A stretch of 19,556 nt of DNA from JAJRVH01 sp964505995 (GCA_964505995.1 CAZDLB010000022.1:1-19556), one strand, 5' to 3'; shown: positions 1 through 11,274, counted from the first letter of the stretch. Notes: generated from the sequence alone by a model not told the origin. Program-made: numbers and translations.

Positions 1-518
1 ATGCCTACATGTACACGCACCCGGGCAAGAAGCTGATGTTCATGGGGCTCGAGTTCGGGCAGTGGCCGGAATGGAACTACAATGTGTCGCTGTCCTGGGA
101 CCAGGCCAATTTCATGCCGCATCGCGGCCTGCAGCTGATGATGCGCGACATGAACCGGCTCTACCGCGAGATCCCGGCGCTGCATGAGCTGGATTTCGAT
201 GCCGCGGGCTTCCAGTGGATCGACTGCAACGACGCCGAGCAATCGACGCTGTCCTACATCCGTCGCGACAAGCATGGCGGGCCGGTCGTCGTCGTGCTGA
301 ACCTGACGCCGGTGCCGCGCCATGGCTACCGCCTGGGCGTGCCGCTGCCGGGGCATTACGCCGAGGTGCTGAATACCGATGCCGAGGTCTATGGCGGTGG
401 CAACCTGGGCAATGCCGGCGGGGTGACGGCCGAGGATCAGCCGTGGATGGGGCAGCCGCATTCGGTGGTGATCACGCTGCCGCCGCTGTCCTGCCTGATC
501 TTCCGCCCTCAGAGCTGA
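1..518 (+). CDS. glgB: 1,4-alpha-glucan branching enzyme GlgB, C-terminal part (5' end outside window)
   Basis: Glycogen branching enzyme; in the cytoplasm it cuts alpha-1,4-glucan chains and rejoins them through alpha-1,6 links. The frame is open from base 3 (Ala-Tyr-Met) and ends with TGA at 516-518, so about 171 C-terminal residues are visible. They cover the end of the GH13 barrel (HPGKKLMFMGLEFGQWPEWN, a GlgB signature) and the C-terminal beta domain (WIDCNDAEQSTLSYIRRDK, NLTPVPRHGYRLGVP, EVYGGGNLGNAGGV). The catalytic Asp and Glu lie upstream, outside the window. The ATG at base 9 is internal, not a start. A terminator-like hairpin follows, so glgB probably ends its own transcription unit. 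Neighbouring glycogen genes, if any, would be to the left. Family assignment is secure from these motifs. Confidence 0.95.
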   Translation, partial: AYMYTHPGKKLMFMGLEFGQWPEWNYNVSLSWDQANFMPHRGLQLMMRDMNRLYREIPALHELDFDAAGFQWIDCNDAEQSTLSYIRRDKHGGPVVVVLNLTPVPRHGYRLGVPLPGHYAEVLNTDAEVYGGGNLGNAGGVTAEDQPWMGQPHSVVITLPPLSCLIFRPQS

Positions 519-583
519 CGGCTCGATATCAGTGGCCTTGCCGCTTTTCGCCGGGCGAACACTCGGCTAGGATTGGCCAAATG

Positions 584-615
584 ACGGGTGAGTGTCTTGC
601 TTGCCCGTTTTCTGT
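584..615 (+). terminator. Terminator-like hairpin after glgB / in carB leader
   Basis: ACGGGTGAG (584-592) pairs with CTTGCCCGT (600-608): nine pairs including two G-U, with a 7-nt loop. TTTCTG follows directly. This is the geometry of an intrinsic terminator with a short U tract. It most simply ends glgB, but it would equally lie in the 5' leader of carB if carB is transcribed from further upstream. Confidence 0.5.
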
Positions 616-619
616 GTCC

Positions 620-645
620 GGAAGACCGGCAATGCTCCGGCTTCC
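620..645 (+). promoter_or_regulatory. Hairpin abutting the carB ribosome binding site
   Basis: GGAAG-A-CCGG (620-629) can pair with CCGG-CTTCC (637-645), leaving one bulged A and a 7-nt loop. The carB Shine-Dalgarno AAGGAG (647-652) begins two bases after the stem. A stem in this position could affect ribosome access to carB. No regulatory protein site or known riboswitch was recognised. Confidence 0.35.
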
Positions 646-663
646 CAAGGAGTAGCCCGTTCC

Positions 664-3908
<3,245 letters not shown>

Positions 3909-3909
<1 letters not shown>

Positions 3910-4382
3910 TGGAACGCGTTCCAATGACCAAGGCCGGCTTCGAGAAACTTCGTCAGGAGCTGGAGTATCTGAAAGGCGAGAAGCGCCACGAGATCGTGGC
4001 CGCGATCGAGGAGGCCCGGGCGCATGGCGACCTGTCGGAGAATGCCGAATATCATGCGGCCAAGGAGGAACAGGGCCTGAACGAGGCGCGCATCAAGGAC
4101 ATGGAGGATCGGCTGGCGCGGGCGCATGTCATCGATCCGTCCACGATCACGGCCGAGAAGATCGTTTTCGGCGCCACGGTCGAGCTGATCGACATCAACG
4201 AGGGCACCGAGGTCGAATACCAGATCGTCGGCGTGGACGAGGCCGACATCGAGCATGGCAAGATCTCGATCACCTCGCCGATCGCACGCGCATTGATCGG
4301 CAAGGAGGAGGGGGATATCGCCGTCGTGCAGGCGCCGGGCGGTGAGCGCGAATATGAGATCCAGTCGATCCGCTATGTCTGA
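3909..4382 (+). CDS. greA: Transcription elongation factor GreA
   Basis: Rescues backtracked RNA polymerase by stimulating cleavage of the transcript 3' end through the secondary channel. At 157 residues it is the normal GreA length. The N-terminal coiled coil carries the tip motif HGDLSENAEYHAAKE; Asp41 and Glu44 match the acidic residues that hold Mg2+ in the polymerase active site. The C-terminal FKBP-like half includes IVGVDEADIEHGKISITSP and ends YEIQSIRYV. The start ATG shares one base with the carB stop, which implies translational coupling. carB-greA adjacency is a common proteobacterial arrangement, so both function and start are well supported. Confidence 0.97.
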
Positions 4383-4408
4383 TCGTCTGCCGGACTGCGG
4401 GGCGGGGC

Positions 4409-4897
4409 ATGGCTGAATGCATCCGCGTGGCCGCGGCCCGGCTGTGCCTGGCGATGATGCTGGCGCTCTTGATCGTGCCGGGCTATGTCGTGGCGCCGGT
4501 GCTGTTCGCGAAGGCGGGCAGCGCCCATCTGGCCGGCGAGCTTGCCGGACACATCTTCCATCTGTCCAATGTCGCGATCCTGTTGTTTGGCGCGGCGCTG
4601 GCCTTTTTCTGGTACCGGCTCTCGCTCGGCTTTGCCGGCAGCGATCGCTGGCGCTGGCTGCTCCTGATGCTGATGCTGCTTTTCGTGGCGGCAAACGAGT
4701 TTGGGCTGGCGCCGCTGATGGCCGATCTGAAGAAGCAGATGGGGCCGATCGACAGCGTGGCGCCGGATGATGCGATGCGGATGCGCTTCGGCGTGCTGCA
4801 CGGCATCAGCGCGCTGCTGCACCTGTTCGCATCGCTGGCCGCCGTGGCGCTGGTCGGCCTCGGGGTCAAGAGCCTGAAAAAGGCGGAGCAGGCCTGA
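4409..4897 (+). CDS. DUF4149 family integral membrane protein
   Basis: A 162-residue protein with about four predicted transmembrane segments (roughly residues 9-33, 51-67, 80-97 and 130-152). Family-like features are GYVVAPVLFA near the start, a membrane HLSNVAILLFG segment, and FGVLHGISALLHL near the end. This fits DUF4149 (TMEM205-like), which has no established function and is often found beside greA in proteobacteria, as here. The gene starts 26 bases after greA, and its TGA overlaps the next ATG by one base, so it is probably cotranscribed with both neighbours. Membrane location is clear; the family call rests on motif and context recall. Confidence 0.8.
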   Translation: MAECIRVAAARLCLAMMLALLIVPGYVVAPVLFAKAGSAHLAGELAGHIFHLSNVAILLFGAALAFFWYRLSLGFAGSDRWRWLLLMLMLLFVAANEFGLAPLMADLKKQMGPIDSVAPDDAMRMRFGVLHGISALLHLFASLAAVALVGLGVKSLKKAEQA

Positions 4898-5988
4898 TGC
4901 AGTTGCGCGACTGGCTGCAGAGCAAGATGGCCGATACCGAACTGGTCATGCTGCTGGCCTCGCTGCTGGTGATCTTTGCCATCCTCGTGTTCTTCGGCTC
5001 GATTCTGACACCGCTGCTTCTGGCCATTGCGCTGGCCTATGTGCTCGATGGCATCGTGGACCTGCTGGGCCGCTGCCGCGTGCCGCGGCTTGTCGCCATC
5101 ATCCTGACCGGCAGCGGCGCGCTGCTGCTGCTTCTCTTCCTGCTGCTGGCCGTGCTGCCGCTCTTGACCGATCAGATCGGCCGGCTGGTGTCGCATGTGC
5201 CGGATTATGTGCAGGCGCTGCGTGAGACCCTGCACCAGATCCAGGCCAATCATGCCGAGTGGATCAACCCGGAATATCTGCAGAACATGATCGCCGCCAC
5301 CGCGAGCAAGCTGCAGGAGTGGGGCGGGCAGCTGCTGAGCTTCTCGATCGCGTCGATTCCCGGCGTCATCACGCTGCTGGTCTATGCGGTGCTGGTGCCG
5401 GTGCTGGTGTTTTTCCTGCTCAAGGACGAGGAGCAGATCATCGCCTGGGCGCAGCAGTTCCTGCCGCGCGATCGCAGCCTGCTGCAGCGGGTCTGGACCG
5501 AGCTGGATCATCAGATCGGCAACTACATCCGCGGCAAGTTCTGGGAGGCGATGGTCGTCGGTATCGCGATGTGGCTGGTCTACTGGTGGATGGGGCATGA
5601 ATATGCGCTGCTGCTGGGCGTGCTGACCGGGCTGTCGGTCTGGATCCCGTTCGTCGGTGCGGCCGTCGTGACCTTTCCGGTCGTGCTGCTGTCCTTCTTC
5701 CAGTGGGGGTGGACGGACATGACGCTCTACAGCCTGGTGGCCTATGCGGTGATCCAGGCCCTGGATGCGAATCTGATGGTGCCGTGGCTGTTTTCCGAGA
5801 TGGTGGACCTGCATCCGATCGCGATCATCGTCGCCATCCTCGTGTTCGGCGCGCTCTGGGGCGTGGTCGGCGTGATCATCGCGATTCCGATGGCCGCGCT
5901 CGTCAAGAGCGTGCTGTCGATCATCATGGAGCGGCGGGCCAATCAGTCGCCGGCATCCCGCGAGTCGGAACAGCCATCCGGAAACTGA
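4897..5988 (+). CDS. AI-2E family transporter (PerM-like permease)
   Basis: A 363-residue polytopic inner-membrane protein of the AI-2E exporter/PerM superfamily. Visible features are two N-terminal hydrophobic hairpins (LVMLLASLLVIFAILVFFGS and following), the LLLAIALAYVLDGIVDLL stretch, an amphipathic central region (about 95-150), and the conserved second half: VLVFFLLKDEEQI, GLSVWIPFVGAAV, ALDANLMVPWLF and the Gly-rich GALWGVVGVIIAIPMAALVK near the C-terminus. Members export varied small molecules or ions (autoinducer-2, Na+/H+ exchange in some), so the substrate cannot be read from sequence. It overlaps the DUF4149 gene by one base and closes this operon. The hydrophilic tail (RANQSPASRESEQPSGN) looks cytoplasmic. 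Confidence 0.88.
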   Translation: MQLRDWLQSKMADTELVMLLASLLVIFAILVFFGSILTPLLLAIALAYVLDGIVDLLGRCRVPRLVAIILTGSGALLLLLFLLLAVLPLLTDQIGRLVSHVPDYVQALRETLHQIQANHAEWINPEYLQNMIAATASKLQEWGGQLLSFSIASIPGVITLLVYAVLVPVLVFFLLKDEEQIIAWAQQFLPRDRSLLQRVWTELDHQIGNYIRGKFWEAMVVGIAMWLVYWWMGHEYALLLGVLTGLSVWIPFVGAAVVTFPVVLLSFFQWGWTDMTLYSLVAYAVIQALDANLMVPWLFSEMVDLHPIAIIVAILVFGALWGVVGVIIAIPMAALVKSVLSIIMERRANQSPASRESEQPSGN

Positions 5989-6013
5989 TGCCGGACTGCT
6001 CGCTAGATCGTCA

Positions 6014-6041
6014 TTGACAGTCTCAGGCTTGCTTCTAGCTT
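6014..6041 (+). promoter_or_regulatory. Candidate sigma70 promoter for the yfgM-bamB-der operon
   Basis: A perfect TTGACA -35 box (6014-6019) is followed, after 16 bases, by TAGCTT (6036-6041), a poor -10 box with three of six matches. It lies in the 95-bp gap after the permease gene, about 43 bases before the yfgM start. A 6-bp hairpin (GCTTGG 6044-6049 with CCAAGC 6058-6063) falls in the resulting leader. Confidence 0.4.
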
Positions 6042-6083
6042 GCGCTTGGCCTTGCGCCCAAGCGAATGCAGACGGAGTATGAG

Positions 6084-6758
6084 ATGAGCGAGAAGAAGCA
6101 GGATCAGAAGCCGCAGGATGCCCCGGCCCAGCCGAATGAGGCCAGCGATGTCGAGATCGCCGAACTGAAACGCGACATGCGCTCCGCCCAGGTCACGGCC
6201 TGGCTCGAGGAGAATACCCAGACGCTGATTGCCGGCGTGATTGCGGTGGTTCTGGCACTCATCGCAGGCGGTCTGTGGCTGGAGCATGTCAAGTCCGAGC
6301 GGGCTTCGGCTGCGACGCTGTATCAGCAGGCGCTGGTGGAGAAGGATGCAGCGAAAAAGCAGACGCTGATGCAGAAGGTTGTCAGCGATTTCTCCGGCAG
6401 CACCTATGCCACGATGGCCGAGATGCAGCTGGCCGCGCTCGATGATGCGCATGCGGAAGAACATCTGCAGGCCGTGATGCATGCGTCCTCCGCCATGCCG
6501 GAATGGGTCTGGCAGGCGAGGCTCGATCTGGCCGAGCTGAAGCTGGAGGCCGGCGACAGGGCGGCTGCCCGCACGCTGCTGCAGGAAAGCGTCGGCCGGC
6601 AGTATGAACAGCTGCGCCAGTATCTTCTGGCCATGAGCAGCGACAGCGAGGCCGAGCGTGCGGATCATCTGCACAAGGCGCTGGATGCCCCTTCGCTTGA
6701 CAGCGAGCTCAAGGACCGAATCGAAAGCCTGCTGGCGGCGGGGAAGCGCGCCTCCTGA
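6084..6758 (+). CDS. yfgM: YfgM-like tetratricopeptide protein (SecYEG-associated)
   Basis: A 224-residue single-pass inner-membrane protein with a periplasmic TPR domain. In E. coli YfgM binds SecYEG and the chaperone PpiD and hands secreted proteins to periplasmic chaperones. Here a charged cytoplasmic N-terminus (MSEKKQDQKPQDAPAQ) precedes one transmembrane helix (TLIAGVIAVVLALIAGGLWL, about residues 47-66). Helical TPR-like repeats follow (YQQALVEKD, YATMAEMQLAAL, ARLDLAELKLEAGDRAAA). ATG 6084 is preferred over the in-frame ATG 6066 because GGAG at 6074-6077 is six bases before it. The TGA overlaps the bamB ATG by one base; yfgM-bamB-der is a conserved gammaproteobacterial order. The family is inferred from topology plus that context. 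Confidence 0.88.
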   Translation: MSEKKQDQKPQDAPAQPNEASDVEIAELKRDMRSAQVTAWLEENTQTLIAGVIAVVLALIAGGLWLEHVKSERASAATLYQQALVEKDAAKKQTLMQKVVSDFSGSTYATMAEMQLAALDDAHAEEHLQAVMHASSAMPEWVWQARLDLAELKLEAGDRAAARTLLQESVGRQYEQLRQYLLAMSSDSEAERADHLHKALDAPSLDSELKDRIESLLAAGKRAS

Positions 6759-7975
6759 TGACGGGCATGCGTTCGGCCCGCTTCCCGGGTCCATTCGGGC
6801 TGCTGCTTGCAGCGCTGTTGCTGACTTCGTGTTCCACGATCTCATCCTGGTGGTCCGATGACGAACGGGCCGATTCCGCTCCGGTGCAGCCGAAGCATGA
6901 GCGTATTTCGGCCGCGGCGGAGCCGGGAGGGATCGAGGTGCTGTGGCAGGTGGATCTGGATCAGCGCCGGCCGGCCTCGCCATCGGGTTTCAGTCTGCCG
7001 CTGGCCTTTGGATCGGGCGAGTCGCTGCGAATCATCGCCGGAGCCCAGGATCGCCGGGCGCGTATCTATGATGCCACCGGGCATGAGATCGACCGGGTCG
7101 CGCTGCTGGAGGCCTCGGAATCGGGCGCTGCGCGGCTGGCCAGTGGCCTCGTCGTGCTGGGCGATGTCGGCGGCCATGTCTACGCCATTGATCCCGCCAC
7201 GGCCCGGATCGCCTGGCGGCTCGATCTGCCCTCGGTGCTGATGTCGAAGCCGGTGCCGGTTGCGGATGGCTGCATCATCCAGACCGCCGATAACCGCATC
7301 TACCGCCTCGATGGCAAGGGCAACAAGCTGTGGAGCTATATCGGCCCGGCCGGCGGGTTGTCGATGCGCCTTTCCCCCTCGCCGCTGCTGGTCGATGGCC
7401 AGCTGTATGCGGCCTTCAGCAATGGCGATGTGGTCGCGATCAACGCCGAAAGCGGCAGCCTGCTGTGGAAACGGCAGCTGATTCTGGACAACAGCGCGGC
7501 CGTGCTCAGCGAGCTGCGCGTGCCCGTGGCCACGCCGGTTCTGATTCCGGCCTCGGTATCCGGTCGCGATGAGGACGTGCTTGTCGTCCCGATCTTCCAG
7601 GGTGAACTGGTATTCCTCTCCCGGCTGGATGGCAGCCGCCTGGATTCGCGCCGCATCTCTCTGAAATCCAGCCCCTGGCTTGAGAAGGACCGGCTGTATG
7701 TGGCCGATGCCGGTGGCGCGGTCAGTGCTCTGGATGCATCCAGTGGCCAGACCCTGTGGCGGCAGCAGATATCCACGGGCGAACTGACCGGCCCGATCCT
7801 TGCCGCCGGTCATCTCTGGGTGGCCGACAGCCTGGGCAAGGTCTACCGCCTCGATCTCGATGGCAGGCTGCTGGCCGATGTGCAGCTTCCCGGGCGCATT
7901 GACCGTCAGCCGGTGGCCAGTGCCGCGGGCATCCTGGTGCGCAACAGCCTGGGGACGCTGTTCCTGCTGCAATAG
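6758..7975 (+). CDS. bamB: Outer membrane assembly lipoprotein BamB
   Basis: Lipoprotein of the BAM complex, which folds beta-barrel proteins into the outer membrane. The 405-residue product begins with a lipoprotein signal (hydrophobic GLLLAALLLTSC; acylated Cys25). The rest reads as an eight-bladed PQQ-like beta-propeller with repeated blade motifs such as VYAIDPATARIAWRLDL, IYRLDGKGNKLWSYIG, VVAINAESGSLLWKRQL, VSALDASSGQTLWRQQI and VYRLDLDGRLLADVQL. The start is fixed by the TGATG overlap with yfgM and by the signal peptide. der follows five bases after the stop. Length, propeller repeats and neighbours all fit BamB. Confidence 0.95.
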   Translation: MTGMRSARFPGPFGLLLAALLLTSCSTISSWWSDDERADSAPVQPKHERISAAAEPGGIEVLWQVDLDQRRPASPSGFSLPLAFGSGESLRIIAGAQDRRARIYDATGHEIDRVALLEASESGAARLASGLVVLGDVGGHVYAIDPATARIAWRLDLPSVLMSKPVPVADGCIIQTADNRIYRLDGKGNKLWSYIGPAGGLSMRLSPSPLLVDGQLYAAFSNGDVVAINAESGSLLWKRQLILDNSAAVLSELRVPVATPVLIPASVSGRDEDVLVVPIFQGELVFLSRLDGSRLDSRRISLKSSPWLEKDRLYVADAGGAVSALDASSGQTLWRQQISTGELTGPILAAGHLWVADSLGKVYRLDLDGRLLADVQLPGRIDRQPVASAAGILVRNSLGTLFLLQ

Positions 7976-7980
7976 GCGAC

Positions 7981-9354
7981 ATGGCTGCTTCCCGTTCGCG
8001 TCTTCCGATCGTGGCCATCGTTGGCCGTCCGAATGTCGGCAAGTCCACGCTGTTCAATCGTCTGCTCGGCAAGCGCAAGGCCATTGTCGGCGATCGCCCC
8101 GGTGTGACCGTGGATCGGCTGGAGAGCGAATGCCGTCTCGCGCAGCGCGATGTCGTGCTCGTGGATACCGGCGGCATCGGCGAGGGCACACACGATGTGA
8201 TGCAGCCGGCAATCGATTCGCAGGTCGAGGCAGCACTGAGCGTGGCCGATGTGATCCTGTTTGTCGTGGATGCGAAGGCCGGTCCGACGCCGGTGGATGA
8301 GGCCATTGCCGACCGGCTGAGGCGTCAGCGGCTGCCGGTGCTGCTCGTGGCCAACAAGGCCGAGAATTCCGGGGATGCGCTGGCCTTCTTCAGCCTGGGC
8401 ATGGACGAGCCGCAGGCGGTCTCGGCGGCGCACGGGCAGGGCATCCGCGAGATGATCCGGGCGCTGGAGGCGCTGCTGCCCGAGGCGCAGGAAGAGGCAT
8501 GTCAGCAAGCCGGCGAGCCGCTGGCCAGCATTGCCGTGATCGGGCGGCCGAATGTCGGCAAGTCCACGCTGATCAATGCCTGGCTGGGGCGCGAGCGCAT
8601 GGTCGTCAGCGACATTGCCGGAACCACGCGGGACGCGATCGACACGGACCTTCCCTACGGCGATGGCATCGTGCGTCTCGTGGATACGGCCGGGCAGCGG
8701 CGGCAGGGGCGCATCTCCGATGTCATCGAATTCGTGGCGCGGGTCAAGGCCGTGCAGGCCTTCCGTCGGGCGGATGTGGCGGTGATGGTGCTCGATGGTG
8801 CCGAGGGTGTCGTCGAACAGGACATGCGTCTGATGCAGCTTGCGCTGGATGAAGGATGTGCGCTGGTCGTGGCTGTCAACAAGCTCGACCTTCTCAGCGA
8901 CGAGGAATGGGAATACTACGCCGAGCGGCTCGACTTTCGCATGCGCGGCTTCGCCGACATACCGGTCTTTCGCATGAGCGCCAGACACGGCCAGGGGGTT
9001 CGCAGGGTGCTCGATGAGGCGGTCCGGGCGGCCCGGCGCAATCGTTTCGAGGTCGGCACCGGCGAGCTGAACCGCTGGCTAGCCGAGGCGCAGCAGGCCC
9101 AGCATGCGCCGAGCGACCATGGTGCCGTGGTGCGTCTGAAGTACGCCTCCCAGATCGCCACACGGCCGCCGACCTTCAAGATCTTCTGCAATCGCCCCAG
9201 GGGCATCAGGACGAGCTATCGCCGCTATCTCGAGCAGTCCCTGCGTCGGCACTTCGGCCTTGATGGCGTGCCGATCCGGTTCCAGTTCGCGGCCGGGGCC
9301 AACCCCTATGTCGAAGGCCGGGGCAGGGCGACGGCGAAACGCAAGAGGCATTAG
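7981..9354 (+). CDS. der: Ribosome-associated GTPase Der (EngA)
   Basis: Essential double-GTPase needed for maturation of the 50S subunit. The 457-residue protein has two tandem G domains. GRPNVGKST occurs at residues 15-23 and again at 188-196. Each domain has a DTxG switch (VDTGGIGEG and VDTAGQRRQG) and a base-recognition motif (NKAE in the first, NKLD in the second). The C-terminal KH-like domain, which docks on rRNA, includes PPTFKIFCNRPRGI and ends with a basic tail (RGRATAKRKRH). Length and order are standard. The start lies five bases after the bamB stop, and the next ORF starts immediately after the TAG. Confidence 0.98.
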   Translation: MAASRSRLPIVAIVGRPNVGKSTLFNRLLGKRKAIVGDRPGVTVDRLESECRLAQRDVVLVDTGGIGEGTHDVMQPAIDSQVEAALSVADVILFVVDAKAGPTPVDEAIADRLRRQRLPVLLVANKAENSGDALAFFSLGMDEPQAVSAAHGQGIREMIRALEALLPEAQEEACQQAGEPLASIAVIGRPNVGKSTLINAWLGRERMVVSDIAGTTRDAIDTDLPYGDGIVRLVDTAGQRRQGRISDVIEFVARVKAVQAFRRADVAVMVLDGAEGVVEQDMRLMQLALDEGCALVVAVNKLDLLSDEEWEYYAERLDFRMRGFADIPVFRMSARHGQGVRRVLDEAVRAARRNRFEVGTGELNRWLAEAQQAQHAPSDHGAVVRLKYASQIATRPPTFKIFCNRPRGIRTSYRRYLEQSLRRHFGLDGVPIRFQFAAGANPYVEGRGRATAKRKRH

Positions 9355-9789
9355 ATGCGCAGCTTCGAGGAAACCCGGATCATTCCCTGCTCGGCCCGTC
9401 AGATGTACGACGTGGTGCTCGACATCGATGCCTATGCCGAATTTCTCCCGTGGGTGGCCGAGTCCCGCATCCTCAGCCGCGACGAGGATGAGCTGACGGC
9501 GGAGCTGGTGGCCGAGCTTGCGGGCGTGCATCACAGCTTCCGGACCATCGATCGCTTCGTGCCCGGCAAGCTGGTCGAGATTCGGCTGCTGGAGGGGCCA
9601 TTCCGCTTTCTGGAAAGCCTGTGGACCTTTGACGAAGTCGATGCGGATCACTGCAAGGTGCATTTCTCGATCGAGTTCGAGTTCCGCAGCATGATGCTGG
9701 ACATGATCGCCTCGCCCGTGTTTGCCGGCGCGTGCAGATCGATGGTGCATGCGTTCGAGAATCGCGCCGTTCAGCTTCGGAGTCGCTGA
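9355..9789 (+). CDS. RatA / COQ10-type START-domain protein
   Basis: A 144-residue single-domain SRPBCC (START-like) protein. Its N-terminus (ETRIIPCSARQMYDVVLDIDAYAEFLPWVAESRI) and later FEFRSMMLDMIASPVF and MVHAFENRA segments match the RatA/Coq10 family. Bacterial members were described as RatA, a toxin that blocks ribosomal subunit joining, while eukaryotic homologues bind coenzyme Q; which activity applies here cannot be read from sequence. The gene abuts der with no gap and overlaps the rnfH-like gene by one base (TGATG), which supports cotranscription. The ratA-rnfH (ratB) pair is a known proteobacterial arrangement. Confidence 0.92.
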   Translation: MRSFEETRIIPCSARQMYDVVLDIDAYAEFLPWVAESRILSRDEDELTAELVAELAGVHHSFRTIDRFVPGKLVEIRLLEGPFRFLESLWTFDEVDADHCKVHFSIEFEFRSMMLDMIASPVFAGACRSMVHAFENRAVQLRSR

Positions 9790-10097
9790 TGCATATCTCG
9801 GTGGTCTACGCGTTGCCGCATGAACAGTACGTCGAGGAGCTGGATGTGCCCGAGGGAACGACGGCAGCCGAGGCGATCCGGATGAGCGGACTGCTCAAGG
9901 CGCACCCGGAGGTGGATCTGGCGGTGAACAAGCTTGGTATCTACGCCAAGCTGGTGAAGCCCGATCAGGTGCTTCGGGACGGGGATCGCGTCGAGGTCTA
10001 TCGGCCCCTGCCGCGAAAGCCGCGCGATGCGCATGCGGTGGATGAGAAGAAGGAGCGTATCCGGGCCCGCAAGGCCAGCCGCAATCGCGAGGCGTAG
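9789..10097 (+). CDS. RnfH / RatB family ubiquitin-like protein
   Basis: A 102-residue protein of the RnfH (UPF0125) family, a beta-grasp ubiquitin-like fold. Typical features are MHISVVYALPHEQYVEELDV, EGTTAAEAIRMSGLL, VNKLGIYAKLVKPDQVLRDG and DRVEVYRPLPRKPRDA, followed by a very basic tail (KKERIRARKASRNREA). The start at 9789 is preferred over the in-frame ATG 9732 because it overlaps the upstream stop by one base and begins at the family N-terminus. The protein is paired with RatA in many genomes (the ratAB toxin-antitoxin proposal); an independent role has been suggested beside rnf genes, which are absent here. The true function is unsettled. Confidence 0.92.
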   Translation: MHISVVYALPHEQYVEELDVPEGTTAAEAIRMSGLLKAHPEVDLAVNKLGIYAKLVKPDQVLRDGDRVEVYRPLPRKPRDAHAVDEKKERIRARKASRNREA

Positions 10098-10170
10098 CGC
10101 CCGGAGGCGCGCTTGCGATTCACCCCTGTCATCGTCATGCTGATGGCCGGAGCGGAACAGGGAGGTTGCG

Positions 10171-11262
10171 ATGCGCATCGGCATACCCAGGGAAATCAAG
10201 AACCGTGAACATCGCGTGGCGCTGACACCCGACGGTGCCCGCGCCCTGATCGCTCGCGGTCACAGGGTTCTCATCGAGGCCGGAGCAGGCTTTGACAGCG
10301 GCTTTGACGATAAAATCTATCGCGAGGCCGGTGCCGAAATCGTCGATGCCGCCAGCGCCTGGGCGGCGGATCTGGTCGTCAAGGTCAAGGAGCCTCTGGC
10401 CAGTGAATATCCGTATCTGCGCCCCGGTCTGATGCTGTTCACCTATCTGCATCTGGCGGCGGTGCCGGAACTGGCCCGGGAGCTGATCCGCCATCGGGTT
10501 CTGGCCATCGGCTATGAAACGGTGCAGGAAGACGACGGCAGTCTGCCGCTGCTGGCGCCGATGAGTCGCGTGGCCGGACGCCTGGCCGTGCAGCTGGGCG
10601 TGCGCTTTCTGCAGCGGGAGAATGGAACGCCGTTTCCGGGTCTGGGCCGTCTTCCCGGCGGCATTGCGCATGTGCCGGCCTGTCATGTGCTGATTCTGGG
10701 CGGTGGCAATGTCGGCCAGCATGCGGCATCGGCCGCGGCCGGTCTCGGGGCAAGGGTGACGCTGCTGGAGGCCGATCCCGGGCGCATCGCAGAGCTGCGC
10801 AAGGCCTTCCCGGCCGTGGAGGTGCATGCGTATGATCATGCAAGGCTGCGCCGGCTGCTTGCCGATACCCAGTTGCTGATCGGTGCGGCCCTGATTCCCG
10901 GCGCGCATGCACCGAGGCTGCTTTCCATCGAGGATGTCGGGCTGATGCAGGCGGGCTCGGTCTTCGTCGATGTGGCGATCGATCAGGGAGGCATCAGCGA
11001 AAGCAGCCGGCCGACGAGCTTCGAGGAACCGGTCTATGTCGAGCAGGGGGTGCTTCACTGCTGTCTGCCGAATCTTCCGGCCGCCGTGCCGGCCACGAGC
11101 ACGATGGCGCTGACCGGCGCGACACTGCCCTACGTTCTGGATCTGGCCGATGCGGGGGCGGACGGGATTGCGGCCCATGCCCCGTTGCAGCGCGGCATCA
11201 ACACCCGCGACGGTCGGGTTGTGCATGCGGCCGTCGCCGAATCGCTCGGATTCGACGCCTGA
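10171..11262 (+). CDS. ald: Alanine dehydrogenase
   Basis: Catalyses NAD-dependent interconversion of L-alanine with pyruvate plus ammonia in the cytoplasm. The 363-residue protein has the AlaDH/PNT N-terminal domain (MRIGIPREIKNREHRVALTP with substrate Arg15; VVKVKEP with Lys73; YLHLAA with His94) and the Rossmann NAD domain (HVLILGGGNVGQHAA, Gly177-Gly182). The catalytic-site strand VDVAIDQGG (Asp271) and LPNLPAAVPATSTMALT near the C-terminus are also family hallmarks. The gene has its own Shine-Dalgarno (GGGAGG, six bases before ATG), stands 73 bases from rnfH and is convergent with the peroxidase gene, so it is probably monocistronic. No strong promoter was recognised upstream. PNT alpha subunits are longer and not expected alone, so Ald is preferred. 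Confidence 0.95.
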   Translation: MRIGIPREIKNREHRVALTPDGARALIARGHRVLIEAGAGFDSGFDDKIYREAGAEIVDAASAWAADLVVKVKEPLASEYPYLRPGLMLFTYLHLAAVPELARELIRHRVLAIGYETVQEDDGSLPLLAPMSRVAGRLAVQLGVRFLQRENGTPFPGLGRLPGGIAHVPACHVLILGGGNVGQHAASAAAGLGARVTLLEADPGRIAELRKAFPAVEVHAYDHARLRRLLADTQLLIGAALIPGAHAPRLLSIEDVGLMQAGSVFVDVAIDQGGISESSRPTSFEEPVYVEQGVLHCCLPNLPAAVPATSTMALTGATLPYVLDLADAGADGIAAHAPLQRGINTRDGRVVHAAVAESLGFDA

Positions 11263-11274
11263 AGCGTTGCGAAA

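Noticed and set aside
4483..5814. An antisense open frame of 443 codons opposite the permease and DUF4149 genes
   Set aside because: Its product is Gln/His-rich low-complexity sequence with no family motif, as expected for the reverse complement of a GC-rich membrane-protein gene.
10097..10110. GCGCC/GGCGC hairpin at the end of the rnfH-like gene as a terminator
   Set aside because: The stem is only five pairs and no T-tract follows.
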